Source of the DNA: Diatrype stigma
Lineage: Eukaryota > Ascomycota > Sordariomycetes > Xylariales > Diatrypaceae
DNA length: 64,000 bases
Assembly (NCBI GenBank): GCA_022225965.2
Contig: JAKJXP020000102.1
Location: forward strand, 62,001 to 126,000
Direction: 5' to 3'
A program made the translations under genes and the position numbers. Under the pieces are notes generated by a model, which saw only the letters and a program-made list of their open reading frames with translations, was not told the DNA's origin and made no database searches. The number at the start of each line of letters is the position of its first letter. Positions within the stretch are counted from its first letter, which is position 1. Shown in pieces: positions 22,927-33,568 of this stretch.

Positions 22927-25753
22927 ATGGCCCATCAAGACGTGCTTTTCCACGAAAAGCATCGCTTCTCATCGGGGTGGTTTTCCAAGATCCGCCCCTT
23001 TCTCCCACCCCTCAATTTTATCACTATCCATTATGCCTACTTCATCGTCGTGCCCCTGGTCGCCTCTCTCGTGTTCTGGGGGTCGTCGAACCCGAAATTC
23101 AGTATATCGTATGTCGATAGCCTGTTCTTGGTCGTGTCGGCCATGACCGAAGCTGGCTTGAATGTAAGTGGTTGTGATTGAGACGCCGGAAATAGCCTCA
23201 ACTTGTATAGCCCGTTTATCTAAATAGGCAATATCACTTTCCGTGTATATATGCACATCTATATACAAACTCTCCTAATAAGCGAGGACTCACTGCTCAC
23301 ATCGATCTCTAGACTGTCAATCTCAGCCAGATGACCACCTGGCAACAGGTCATGCTATGGCTGTTGATCATCGCCGGGAGTTCCATCTGGGTGTCGATCT
23401 GGACCATCCTCGTCCGGAAGCATGCCTTTGAGCGCCGGTTCCGCGAAATCGTGAAGAGGGAGAACGAGAGGCGACTGGAAAGCCGCGGCAGCCACCAGCA
23501 CCTACCGCTTTCGGATCGTTTCCGAAGCCTAGGGAAAAGTCAATCGCGCCCAATCACAAGCGGGTACGCTTCGGTCCCGGAACCGGGGTCGGGGCCAGGG
23601 CCCGTGACCCATGATGCTGCCGGCGCCGTCCTGCCCATTTCGAATCCGGTCGACGGAAGGCCGATCGGATCCAAGGTGCCCCCATCCACGAACAACGCTG
23701 CTCCAGTGAGCGGCGACGACGACGAAGAAAGGAGGAGAGCTTTGGCTTCACCCCACTCTCCCAAGTCCGCACCCACGGCGAGGGCCGATCATGTCGTATT
23801 TGCCGAAGATCCTCGTGTCAACGCCATGTCCACCTCGGTGGTAGCGTCCGAGAGCGGCGCGCCCGTCCGAAGACAAGCGCCGAGCAGCGGCACCAATCCA
23901 CAGCCAGATGAGCTCAAGGGGGGCGCTGCTGCCGCTGTTGTTCCCAACTCTTCCGCGCTCCGGCGGGACAGCGTCGTATCGGGCAGCGACGACATCAAGC
24001 GGGTCCGACGCGGGCGCGGCAGCGCGCCGTTCCGCGACCTGACGAGCGAGGAGCGGGAGAGCCTGGGCGGGACGGAGTACCGGGCGCTGAAGCTGCTGTC
24101 GGTGCTGGTGCCGGGGTACTGGTTCCTGTGGCAGTTCGCGGGCAGCGTGGCGCTGGGGGCGTGGATCGCGCTGCACCAGCCGGGGCCGGCGCGGGCGAAC
24201 GCGATCGCGCCGTGGTGGAACGGCGTCTTCAACGGCGTGTCGGCCTTCAACAACAGCGGCATGACCGTGCTCGACGCCAACATGGTGCCCTACGGCAGCT
24301 CCTACTTCGTGCTCGTCGTCATGGGCCTCATGATCCTCGCCGGCAACACCGCCTACCCCATCTTCCTGCGCCTGGTCGTCTGGTCCGGCCTGCGCGGCCT
24401 GCGCGCCGCCACGTATCCGGACCAGCTCGCAGAGTGGAAGGCCACGCTCGAGTACATCCTTAAGTATCCGCGCCGCGTCTACACTAACCTCTTCCCCTCC
24501 CGCCAGACCTGGTGGCTGCTCTTCATGCTCTTCGTCCTCAACGGCACCGACTGGATCGCGTACGAGGTCCTCAACTTCGGTAACACTGCCTTGGAGGCGA
24601 CGCCGGCGGGCACAAGGGTCATCGACGGTCTCTTCCAAGCTCTCGGTACGCAAAACCCCTCTTTCCCTCCCCCCTTTTGACTTTGCTTGTTTCCCTGATT
24701 ATGACAATCACGATATACCTACCCACTTACCTACCTAGCCAGCCAGTACGCTAACCATTTCATATACATCATACTGTACGAACAGCCGTACGATCCGGCG
24801 GGTTCTACGTCGTCCCGATTCCCACGCTGTACATCGGGCTGCAGGTGCTCTACGTCATCATGATGTACATCTCGGTGTACCCGGTCGTGATCACGATGCG
24901 GCACTCCAACGTCTACGAGGAGCGGTCGCTCGGCATCTACGAAGACGACAACGACGAGTGCGGCGGCGGCGGCGGCTACGGTGAGCCCAGCACCAGCACC
25001 AGCAACAATCCTCTCGCCCGCCACGTCTCGAACCGGTCGACCGCGAGCCGCCGCCAGGCCGTCGGCAGCGTGCTCCGCCGCACGCTCACCACGGCGTGGA
25101 ACGGCGTGGGCGCCGTGCCCAGCAGCGCTGGCGGCGTCCCGGCGCCGCTGCTGGACGAGAGCCGCTTCGATTTCGTCAGTCATCAGGTGCGCAGCCAGGT
25201 AAGCATTTTAAGAGCCCCATTACGCGGTTTCCCCCTTCTTCTTTCCTCTTTGGATGTGTTCCGTCCAATATTTGGCCTCCCTTTCTCCCGCTAAAAACAA
25301 ACCTCCCTAAAACAGCTATCGCACGACCTCTGGTGGCTCGTGCTCGCCGTCCTGGTCATCGTGATCATCGAGACGCGGCACTTCCTCGAGGACCCGGTGC
25401 ACTGGTCGGTCTTCAACGTCGTGTTCGAGGTGGTCTCGGCCTACGGCTGCGTCGGCATCACCGTCGGCGTGCCCTACGACGCCTTCAGCTTCAGCGGCGG
25501 CTGGTACCCCGGCAGCAAGCTGGTCCTGTGCCTCGTCATGCTGCGGGGCCGCCACCGCGGCCTCCCCGTCGCCCTCGACCGCGCCGTGCGCCTGCCCGGC
25601 GACGATGGCGACTTTGTCAGTGGTGGTGGAGGCGGAGGAGGTATCGATGATGAAGAGGCGGGGGTTCGGCACCGTCAGGTCCGCAGGTCGGTTTCCGTGG
25701 TGGGGTCGGTGAGGCGGCATAGTACCGGGGGCGGGGGCGGCGCGTATGTGTAA
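22927..25753 (+). CDS. TRK1: High-affinity potassium transporter (TRK/HKT family)
   Basis: Four exons, 22927-23163, 23313-24645, 24786-25198 and 25316-25753, encode 806 residues. The architecture is four membrane-pore-membrane units, as in fungal Trk. The pore loops are visible at VSAMTEAGLN-TVNLSQ (about 70-88, split by intron 1), SAFNNSGMTVLD (about 390), LFQALAVRSGGFYVVP (about 519-535, split by intron 2) and VSAYGCVGITVGVP (about 700-713). Each retains the filter Gly. Between units 1 and 2 lies a long, disordered hydrophilic loop of roughly 200 residues, rich in Ser, Pro and Arg, as is usual for fungal TRKs. The C-terminal tail is Gly-rich and basic. It should import K+ at the plasma membrane and influence membrane potential. 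The start ATG precedes the family-like PPLNFITIHYAYFI helix. Confidence 0.94.
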
Positions 25754-28145
25754 ATGAATGAATGACTGTTCTTCTTATGACCGGATGCCAGTGCCACGCT
25801 CCATAACCCCCCTATGATAGACAGGGTAATGAACGTGCCCTTTTACTTCTTTTTCTCTTGTTGATTTATTTATTTCTCATACACTTGGCGAGCATCAGAC
25901 TTGGCGACCTTGTCGTGGCAGAGTAACGGTTTATGATATTCATGATTTCCCACGATCCTGTAGATTTTTGGAACGTGGTAGATTAATTAAGGCGGACGGC
26001 TTTAGCATGTAAGATATCATCCAGCCTGACTAACGGGGTAATGAATTGAGCAGTAACACAATTCCTACGTGACAAGAGTTTGAATCTGAGCAGGACTCAA
26101 CGACTATCATAGTTGGCCTTACATAACTCCGCTGAATGAATGCTAACGCTTACAAGTGTATGTGGCCGGCTTGATCGACGAAACAGTTTCTAGGAGCTGT
26201 GCCCATAGTTCGATTTTCCTCATCCTCGCGTAGATCCTGTGACTAGGCGTCAGCTACTAGAGCTAGCAGCTGATTACGGCCTGGTGTTTCGATTTTCTCG
26301 ATTTTCGATATGTCAATATGAACTATAGAGAAGATCCTCCGAAGACTGGCAGGGTTACTACGATTATCAATACTATCGTCCTCCGCCGACAATTCTTGTT
26401 GGCGACTACCAACAGCATTACCAGATGTGCCCGGACCTCCTTTTCCTATGTACAGTTTAAACCCGTCACTACATTTGTATAATCGAATCTCGCAACGCAG
26501 TATCTTGAGCGGCTAGTCTACCTACACAGTTACTGCGCAAAAGCGCCCAGTCAGTGATGAGATGTCGGACACAGGCCCGGGAAGATGATTTATTCGCTTT
26601 TTGATTTTTATGGCAATTTCTCAAGCTCTAAGCGCCCTCAGGAGAAAGCGAACCCCGGCATTTAAGGATACCCTTAGATTTTGCTCGTGCAAAACAAAGC
26701 GCCCCTTAACTAAGAAATGATGGCATCATTCGTGATGGCGCGATATAACTGAGTCTCTAAAAGCTATGAAGCATGAGGTAAGGTCGAGGTCAAGGTTGAG
26801 GTTGCGATCAGACAAGGCGAGTCTCGAGTCTGTCTCAAAGACCCCTGTCAGACACGTTTCATCGCGCCAAACGGGGAATTTATCTGCTCGAGCTAGCGCG
26901 GCAGTTCGAAAGATGCGGGGCACTTAGGGGCACTTAGGGCACCTGTCAAGGCGCTGGTTGGTCCCAGTGCAATGATACCCCCCGCTATACCCCGCTGAAT
27001 ACCTAGGTAATAGCTGCTGGTGGCACCAGGAGTTCGGCTGCAACCGACCCGGAACAAGGATGGAACCTAATAACCTGATCACTTGGAAGGGGTTCCTTGG
27101 AAGTAATGTCAGGGCGCAGGCACTTCCCGGTCACTTCAATGTTCGCACATGGAACATGGAATATGGAATACCAACTCTCGACAGAGCCGCAAGTGGCTGT
27201 TGACTTGTTTGTATGATTTGCAAGATGTATATGATTTTCAATGATGTTCCAACACTCAGCCGAACAACGATCGGCTTGTTGATCGAAGTAGCCTTACCCT
27301 ACGGCTGAGTGATCTTCTTTTTAACCTATCAAAGTTATGATTGACAACGTCAACATCCAACGATATCCGACTTGTTGGAAATCCGTCGTGAACTTTTAGT
27401 TACATAGAACTGATTGAGGCTCTACAAACCCCACACCTACAAGACCACATTACCGGCCGTCCGTGGGTGACAGGTCCTTGGCAGATGCAAGCAAGCGGAG
27501 CAGTGCAAGACCACGATGGTCTTGACGCTGGGCTAAGGGGCTGTCATGAAGCCTAGGACGGGGCTTCCATACTTCTGAAGCCTGTTTCTTATTATTCTCA
27601 CGAGACGCTTTGGCGCCCTTGCTCTTGGGGAAAAGCAGTCCCTGCTCCTGGGTAATGAGATCGACCCAGCTCTTGGACATGGGACGAATCAAATGGTTAG
27701 ACCTGCCGGCTTTCCACTGCTTTTTGGTTAGGCAGACGGGGCCTCTCGCGCGCAGCATCAGATGACGGTGTTCAAACGAGGCATGATCCGCATTCACTAA
27801 GGACACGCTAGAACCCCGTCACCTCCCTGGCAGATCCAACAATAATCCATTGGCCGTTGGTAGAGGCGTTTGTCCTCAAATTATCTGTGTGTATATATAT
27901 GGATGGCGGCCCGGTAGGACTACGCTATGCTCTCTCATTCTTCATCTCATTCAGCTTCAGCCTCGTCTTCTGTTTCTATCCTTACTTGCAACTCGTTCTG
28001 TGAGCGTTTTGTTCTTCACGTTCTTTCCGTTCATTCATTTTTTTCTCCGTACAACCGCCCGGTCGGTCTTTTTGTCCACAATCGTTGATCTCTCGGGTCT
28101 TTAATCCTCAATAAATACATGAGTATTATCTCACCACCTATCATA
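25754..28145. other. Long intergenic region
   Basis: No complete gene is visible in 2.4 kb. A TACCTAGGTA palindrome lies at 27000-27009. A minus-strand stretch without stops at 26243-26512 reads like protein but has no start (see findings). A 118-codon minus-strand frame at 27450-27806 begins at GTG and is unrecognised. The last 200 bases are a T/C-rich leader for the secreted-protein gene. Confidence 0.5.
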
Positions 28146-29734
28146 ATGTATACCAAGGCCACCCTTATCTCGGTCCTTCTGGCCGTGGCGGAAGCCCGAT
28201 TCGGCCAGGAGCAGACTCCCGTCGCCGCCATCCAGGCGCTCGACAGCTTCGGCAATCCAGGCGAGGCCGCCACGTTGGCCGGCGGTGTTCCGAGCGTGCT
28301 CCTCGCCGCCGCCGATCCCTGCGACAAGCTGACCCAAGCCGACAAGATCGTCTCTACGCTCGGAAACGACCCCGAGGTCATCTCCGCGGCCGCGCAGCTC
28401 GTCGCCGCCGAGCAGAACTTCAACCCCTTCAACGTCGACGTCCCCGCCATCTGCGGCGACGCTTCGCTGCCTGCCACCGCCGAACTTCGGGGCATCGTGC
28501 CTCTCGTCGACCCCGCTGTCGGCGGCTCCGACGTCGAGAATGCAAACTCCGCGCAGTCCCTCAAGACGCCGTTTGATGCGACTGGCCTCAGCGTGGCTGA
28601 TATCATGAGCGCCCAGGGCTTTGTAAGTAACACCACTCTTTTTGCCCCCCACCCCCTTTCCTACGCCACTTGCAGAACAGGCCTTATAGACCCAAATCGG
28701 GCGCAAAATCATCACATACGACCATACCATGTGGAAAACTCGGGATCCCGTCCGCTCTCCCCTAGATAAACCACATAGGGCCAGATCAGTAGTTGGGTCG
28801 GTGACGACCAGCGAATCCCTGGTGTTGTATGTTTTTTTGGTGTTTTGCGGTCCACTGCAAATCTACTGTTTTGTGAAGCTATTTCTCGCTTGTCATGAGG
28901 ATATGCGTTCATTCATGTTGCTAACTTCATGATTCTAGACCAACTTTACTGTTAATGGCGCTCCGCCTGCTGGTGATGCCGGCGCCGGGGCTGGTACTGG
29001 AGCCAACACTGGTAATGCTGGAAACAGCAACGCCGGAAACGGCAACTCTGCTGTAACCAGTGCGCAGACTAGTGCAACCGCAACTGCTACCTCCACCTCC
29101 ACTCGTACTCGCTCCCGGTGCAGCTCAGTCACACCTACGGCTACCGGCGCGGCGAACACCGGAAACGGCGCCGCTACGGGGGGCAACACCAACAATAACA
29201 ACAACAACAACGCCGGAACTGGAAGCAGCGCGGGCACTGGAGCTGTAAGTTTTTCTAGCCACTCATCCTCGTGATCCGATCGAAAAGTCTCAGTAGACTG
29301 ACATGTATCTTCTACAGCTTGCCGACGGCGAGGGCGCGGTCAGCGATCCCGTGACGGGCACGTTCCTGGGCTTCGAGGCGTCGTCGCTGGGGCTCGACTT
29401 CGGGACGTGCGTGCCGACGGTGAAGTTCGAGGAGTCGCTGAATGGGCGCAAGGCGGGCGAGTCGACCTTCCAGGCCATCGACCCGCAGTGCAACCAGGGC
29501 CAGCAGGAGGCGCTCAACCCCGCCATCATCTTCAACCGCATCTGCGACCAGCTCGCCAACGTCTGCGGCGCCGCCGACGACGCCATCGCCGCCTGCAAGG
29601 AGGCCCAGGGCGAGCTCGGCTCCGGAGCCAAGGACGCCTCCACCGCCAACGCCTGGAACGAGGCCCTCGGCTTCGCCGGCACCGACATCAACCCCGACAA
29701 CGCGCCCCAGGCCGGCCTTGTCGGCCACACGTAA
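28146..29734 (+). CDS. Secreted conserved fungal protein with Asn/Gly/Thr-rich linker
   Basis: Three exons, 28146-28622, 28939-29244 and 29318-29734, encode 399 residues. I start at 28146, where a signal peptide begins (MYTKATLISVLLAVAEA); an in-frame ATG at 28119 would put nine extra residues before it. The N-terminal domain has a Cys pair (PCDKLT and AICGDA). Exon 2 encodes a low-complexity linker of Gly, Asn, Ala and Thr, with a short Arg/Ser patch. The C-terminal domain, FEASSLGLDFGTCVPTVKFE to NRICDQLANVCGA, has four or more Cys and is conserved in ascomycetes. I recall homologues misnamed ribosomal protein s17. There is no GPI signal at the end (GLVGHT). It is probably cell-wall or extracellular; function unknown. 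Intron 1 is 316 bases. Confidence 0.82.
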
Positions 29735-30284
29735 GAGAAGAGGAGGGGGGCAGTTTGCTTTGCTTGCTAATGTAGCATGCGTGTACGAGAAGAAGATATG
29801 ATATTCATGTGTATACCTACAGACTTCGAGAGCGATATTTATACTTTTATATAGAGGGGCAATGCTAGTTGATTTGAACAAAATTTTCATTATACTGTGC
29901 TCGCTAACCGTCGAAGCCCTCACCAATGCATATATGGGATCTATATAGATCCCTTTAGCCCCTTGGTGTATTATCCTCTAATGCCACGTCAATATGGCGT
30001 TTGTTTGCCTTTACTTGATTATTACCATCACGACTAAATCAGGTGAGCTGAACAACACTGCGGAAAAATTCAAGACTCATGTAGGGTTACGAGGGTGTCG
30101 TCAAATTCGGGATGATGTTTATGCCATGTTCCGTTTGGCCATGCTTTATGGAGCGACGAAAATCTTCAGCACACCCTACATGGTGACATTGTGCATTTTC
30201 AACATATCCTAGACTGAAACAAGCCTCAACCTGGGCACACAGGTATCGAAGGTGTTGATCCTTCAACGTAGGGTATCAGCCTGC
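29735..30284. other. Intergenic region between convergent genes
   Basis: AT-rich spacer between the 3' ends of the secreted-protein gene and the hydrolase gene. I see nothing coding in it; a 72-codon plus-strand frame (29994-30212) is unrecognised. Confidence 0.55.
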
Positions 30285-31142
30285 CTATGCTTGTTGATTC
30301 TCTTTCTTGTCATTGATCGTCTTGACCAATCCCAGGACCACGTCGGCTAGTTCTCCCGGTCGCTCAAGATGCGGAGAATGAGACGAGCCTTCTAAGACAT
30401 GGGTCGCTTCGACGGAAGCTCTTTGGGCAAACCCGCGTTGCGCCTCTAGGGGTATAAGCCGGTCCGCCTCTGTGAAGATATACCCAAACGTCCCTTGAAA
30501 GTAGGGGTCATCGAATGGGTCCCAATGGTTGGGTGTAGCGAAACAGACGAGAGGCTGCTTAGGAAGCATGTTTGCCAACCTTTCACTTTCTTCGTCTGGC
30601 AGGTCGTGGAACATCAGCGCTTTCGCGTACTCCTTTTTGAGCGCCACAAGCTCCGAGCCCTTCGGTGAAGTATGTCAGACTGGTTCATCATGCTTATTCA
30701 ATAGTATCCAATTGTTACTCACATCGTGATCGATCCACTCCGGGAGATTCTCTGGATCTAGTCCCAGGGCAGCCAATGGAGTAGTATCTTTGGGGACGAC
30801 CAAAGCCGTGTTGAAAATACTGGCGATGACACCTCCTTCGAGGCCCTTCGCCTTTCTCTCTTTCTTACTGATGCCTTCCAAAGACGCAGGGCCGTAGGCT
30901 CCGCCGTAAGAGTGCATAAATATAACGATATCCTTCCCCCCATCGAGAAGAGGGTTCAAGACATGATTGCGGAGATAATCGGCATCTGGATTGATCTTTG
31001 GTGGATCGTCAGGGCTGTGAGGATAGGATGGTGGTGCCTTGCAAACAGCGACATGGCCTTTTGCTGCGAGTGCTTCGATGAGGGGATTGTATAATTCAGG
31101 AAGGGTCCATGCTCCAGAGCAAATAACAATAGTAAAATCCAT
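30285..31142 (-). CDS. Alpha/beta-hydrolase fold protein
   Basis: Two exons on the minus strand, 31142-30723 and 30659-30285, encode 264 residues. The 63-base intron has donor gtgagt and acceptor gaag. The start MDFTIVICSGAW supplies the oxyanion-type G-A-W near the first strand. The nucleophile elbow is HSYGG with Ser78. The likely acid is Asp206 in TEADRLIP, and the catalytic His is His234 in SSHSPHL. There is no signal peptide, so the enzyme is probably cytosolic. This small alpha/beta-hydrolase group (AB hydrolase 6/12 type) is abundant in fungi, and the substrate cannot be inferred. The 5' leader contains a run of 17 G on the plus strand at 31212-31228. Confidence 0.86.
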
Positions 31143-31760
31143 TGTTGGTCGGATAAGGGGCAATGAGAAGAACGACTCTGTGGTAGGTAGATATTGGTAT
31201 CGCTGATTTCTGGGGGGGGGGGGGGGGGATTTGACATTAATGAGAAGGACTTCAACATTGAAAAGAAAGGACATACCTAGTGCAAAATACTTTGGGCAAA
31301 TACCTGGTTATAACACAAAAGCACCCCTGCGGCCCAAATATGCAGACAAAATGGAACTCACCAATGCCAGGTGGGGGATAGATCTCAATTGGCTGCTATG
31401 CTATGTCCCCTATCCACACTTTCTCCAGCGTGTGACATGTGTATCTTACAAAGCACACTACTTGGCTTGGTCTTGCTACTGTCGATAATGGCCATACCTA
31501 TGGGCCAAAGGTAACTGATATACGCCTGGTATAGACGCCAATCTCGTCGTATCGGGATGCGCCATCTTCACCAGCCACGCAAAACACATAGAGAAGACAA
31601 GTACCGGATCCTGACTATCCCTGGTAACGTTCACGATCCCGGCCCTATACTTCCTTGTCTGTTAATCCTGGTGGATGTTTGCTAGGTTGAACCTGCATGG
31701 AGGCGCCCGCCACACCATGGAATGGGAGGGGAGCGCATGGTCCATCGCACCGTCGCACAC
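31143..31760. other. Intergenic region
   Basis: Spacer between the hydrolase start and the 3' end of the F-box gene. It contains the poly-G run at 31212-31228. No gene is visible. Confidence 0.55.
31212..31228. repeat. Homopolymer run of 17 G
   Basis: Seventeen consecutive G on the plus strand lie about 70 bases upstream of the hydrolase start codon, so the transcript leader or promoter would carry poly-C. Runs this long are prone to slippage and sequencing error. Confidence 0.95.
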
Positions 31761-32594
31761 CTACAGCTCCCGCTGTTCGCGACGCGACATCTTCCCTCGG
31801 ACGCGCGTTGGCGGAGTGAAATCCAGCTGCCGGGCCGGGTGGGTGAACTGGGCCATAAAGTCCCGGTCGGAGGGGAGTATCGCAACGGAGCGCAGGGGGT
31901 CCGAAGTGCGGACCAAGACAATGTCGACCTCCCTCAGGAGCTCCTTCGTGCACGCGGCGTTGAACTCCTGGAGCAGCGTGGTGTGGCTCTCAAGCAGCAG
32001 CGCGGGTCCTAAACCTGCCCCTTCCCCTACCCCTGCCCCGCTCCCCCGCCACAGGATGCGCCAGCGCTGCCCCGGCATCGTCAGCGCGCGGATGACGTGG
32101 TCGTACAGCTCGCCCATGCGGACGACGGCCTCCCCCGGCCGGCGCTCGTACACGACCGAGTAGTTCTCGGTCGGCATGACGACGCCCAGCGCCCGCGGCG
32201 GCGGCTGCCGCACGTGCATGGCGCGCCAGCTGGCGTCCTCGCGCATGAAGGCGGCCGGGCGCCGGGCCAGCGGCAGGGCGCGGATCTCCGCGCGGCCCCA
32301 GAAGCCCTCGGACGTGTTGATGGCGAAGGGTTCGAAGAACGGCGGGAAGACCTCCGCGAGCAGGGGGTTGTTCGACGTCGCGCTGTTGCTGTTACTACTA
32401 TCACTGCTCCTGTTTGGGATCGCCGGCCGGAAGTACAGGTGGGCCTGTACGGCGGGCGACGACGCGGCGATTTCGCGCCATTGCCGGCAGACCCGCTGGA
32501 CGGAGGTGAGGAGGCTCCGCATGTCGCACTGGAGGAACAGCGCCTCCAGGAGCTCGGGGGTCCCGAGGAAGGCGGCCGTTGCTGATGTCATCAT
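31761..32594 (-). CDS. F-box domain protein
   Basis: A single exon of 277 residues. The N-terminus carries an F-box: GTPELLEALFLQCDMRSLLT, then VQRVCRQWREIAASSPAVQ (about residues 11-51). F-boxes bind Skp1 and recruit substrates to an SCF ubiquitin ligase. The rest follows the layout common in fungal F-box proteins: HLYFRP just after the box, a Ser/Asn-rich loop near residues 62-75, then FEPF, an Ala/Arg-rich central part and two strand-rich blocks (WRILWRGSG and VDIVLVRTSDPL). There are no recognisable LRR, WD40 or Kelch repeats, so the target is unknown. A second Met at position 2 could be the true start. Confidence 0.82.
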   Translation of the reverse strand: MMTSATAAFLGTPELLEALFLQCDMRSLLTSVQRVCRQWREIAASSPAVQAHLYFRPAIPNRSSDSSNSNSATSNNPLLAEVFPPFFEPFAINTSEGFWGRAEIRALPLARRPAAFMREDASWRAMHVRQPPPRALGVVMPTENYSVVYERRPGEAVVRMGELYDHVIRALTMPGQRWRILWRGSGAGVGEGAGLGPALLLESHTTLLQEFNAACTKELLREVDIVLVRTSDPLRSVAILPSDRDFMAQFTHPARQLDFTPPTRVRGKMSRREQREL

Positions 32595-33568
32595 GGTGCG
32601 TAGCTGCTACGATGACTGCTGGCAGCAACCATCTCAAGCTAGCTGGCGGGACGGACAGTGGACGGCACCTCACTGAAGGGTAAGCTAATGCTGGGATGTC
32701 TTAGGTCTAATGATAGGTAATGACCAGCTACCGAATGAGGGATGATGGCGATGCGATTAGCGGCTAACGAAGATACAGTTACTCAGGAAGCCAAGCCGGG
32801 TAGGATCCAAGGTTGTTCGTTGGCGGATCGATCGGGGATGACGTCAAGTCAAACCCTGGCCTTGGTACAGACTTATATACCTTAGGCCTGTTAATGTCAG
32901 CAAGATCTTTGTAAGCGACAGGCCCCGCTTATGGCATATGCAATACCCCCTTAAAAAGGGTGGTTGAGTATTTACTATTCATCACCATATTTCGTGTATC
33001 ATGAAGCCGTTATATATTAGGGTCCCTTGGTTTGGTTCTTGAGGTTTTATGTTTAGACCAAATCAACGGTGGAAAATCGTTATTCATGGCCTAGATCACA
33101 GTTGTCAAGCCGGCATTGACCAACTTATAACATTACCGAAAAGGGGTAAAGGGGGTGACCCCACTAGGGAAGGTATGCGAAATGCACATGGTGGAAGTAT
33201 GAAACGGCTACACATTATGAGTAATCGGCAATAACTGACTACAATATTTCTTACAATTCACAAAGTCGATTAGGTTTGAAGGTTGCTTGAGGAGAACGAA
33301 GGCATCCGATCGCCATATCGTGCGATAAGTGTTGTATGTGTCTATTAGTCAAAGTGCAGCTGAAACAATAAACACAAGCGACCTGTACAAATATACATCT
33401 TGGACTGCGTTTATGCGCTCGCTGTTTGACACCAACAATGATCATACCCTGACAATGACATCTACATTAATATGGTCCATGAAGATGGCGAGACATTGCC
33501 AAGCAGTACCTAGACGTCTAAGGTATTATCGCCCCATATAAAGGAGGATTGTAGCATCACGATAATAT
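32595..33568. other. Intergenic region
   Basis: Spacer between the F-box gene start and the 3' end of the alpha-glucosidase gene, both on the minus strand. AT-rich, with no supported gene. Confidence 0.55.

Noticed and set aside
27450..27806. 118-codon minus-strand open frame beginning at GTG (MSLVNADHASFEHRH...)
   Set aside because: No ATG start, no recognisable domain, no splice-linked partner exon; a run of this length is expected occasionally in 64 kb.
30240..30300. Possible tRNA-like folded segment near the hydrolase 3' end
   Set aside because: I could not form a cloverleaf with acceptor stem and a valid TPsiC box; the sequence is the gene's 3' end and flank.
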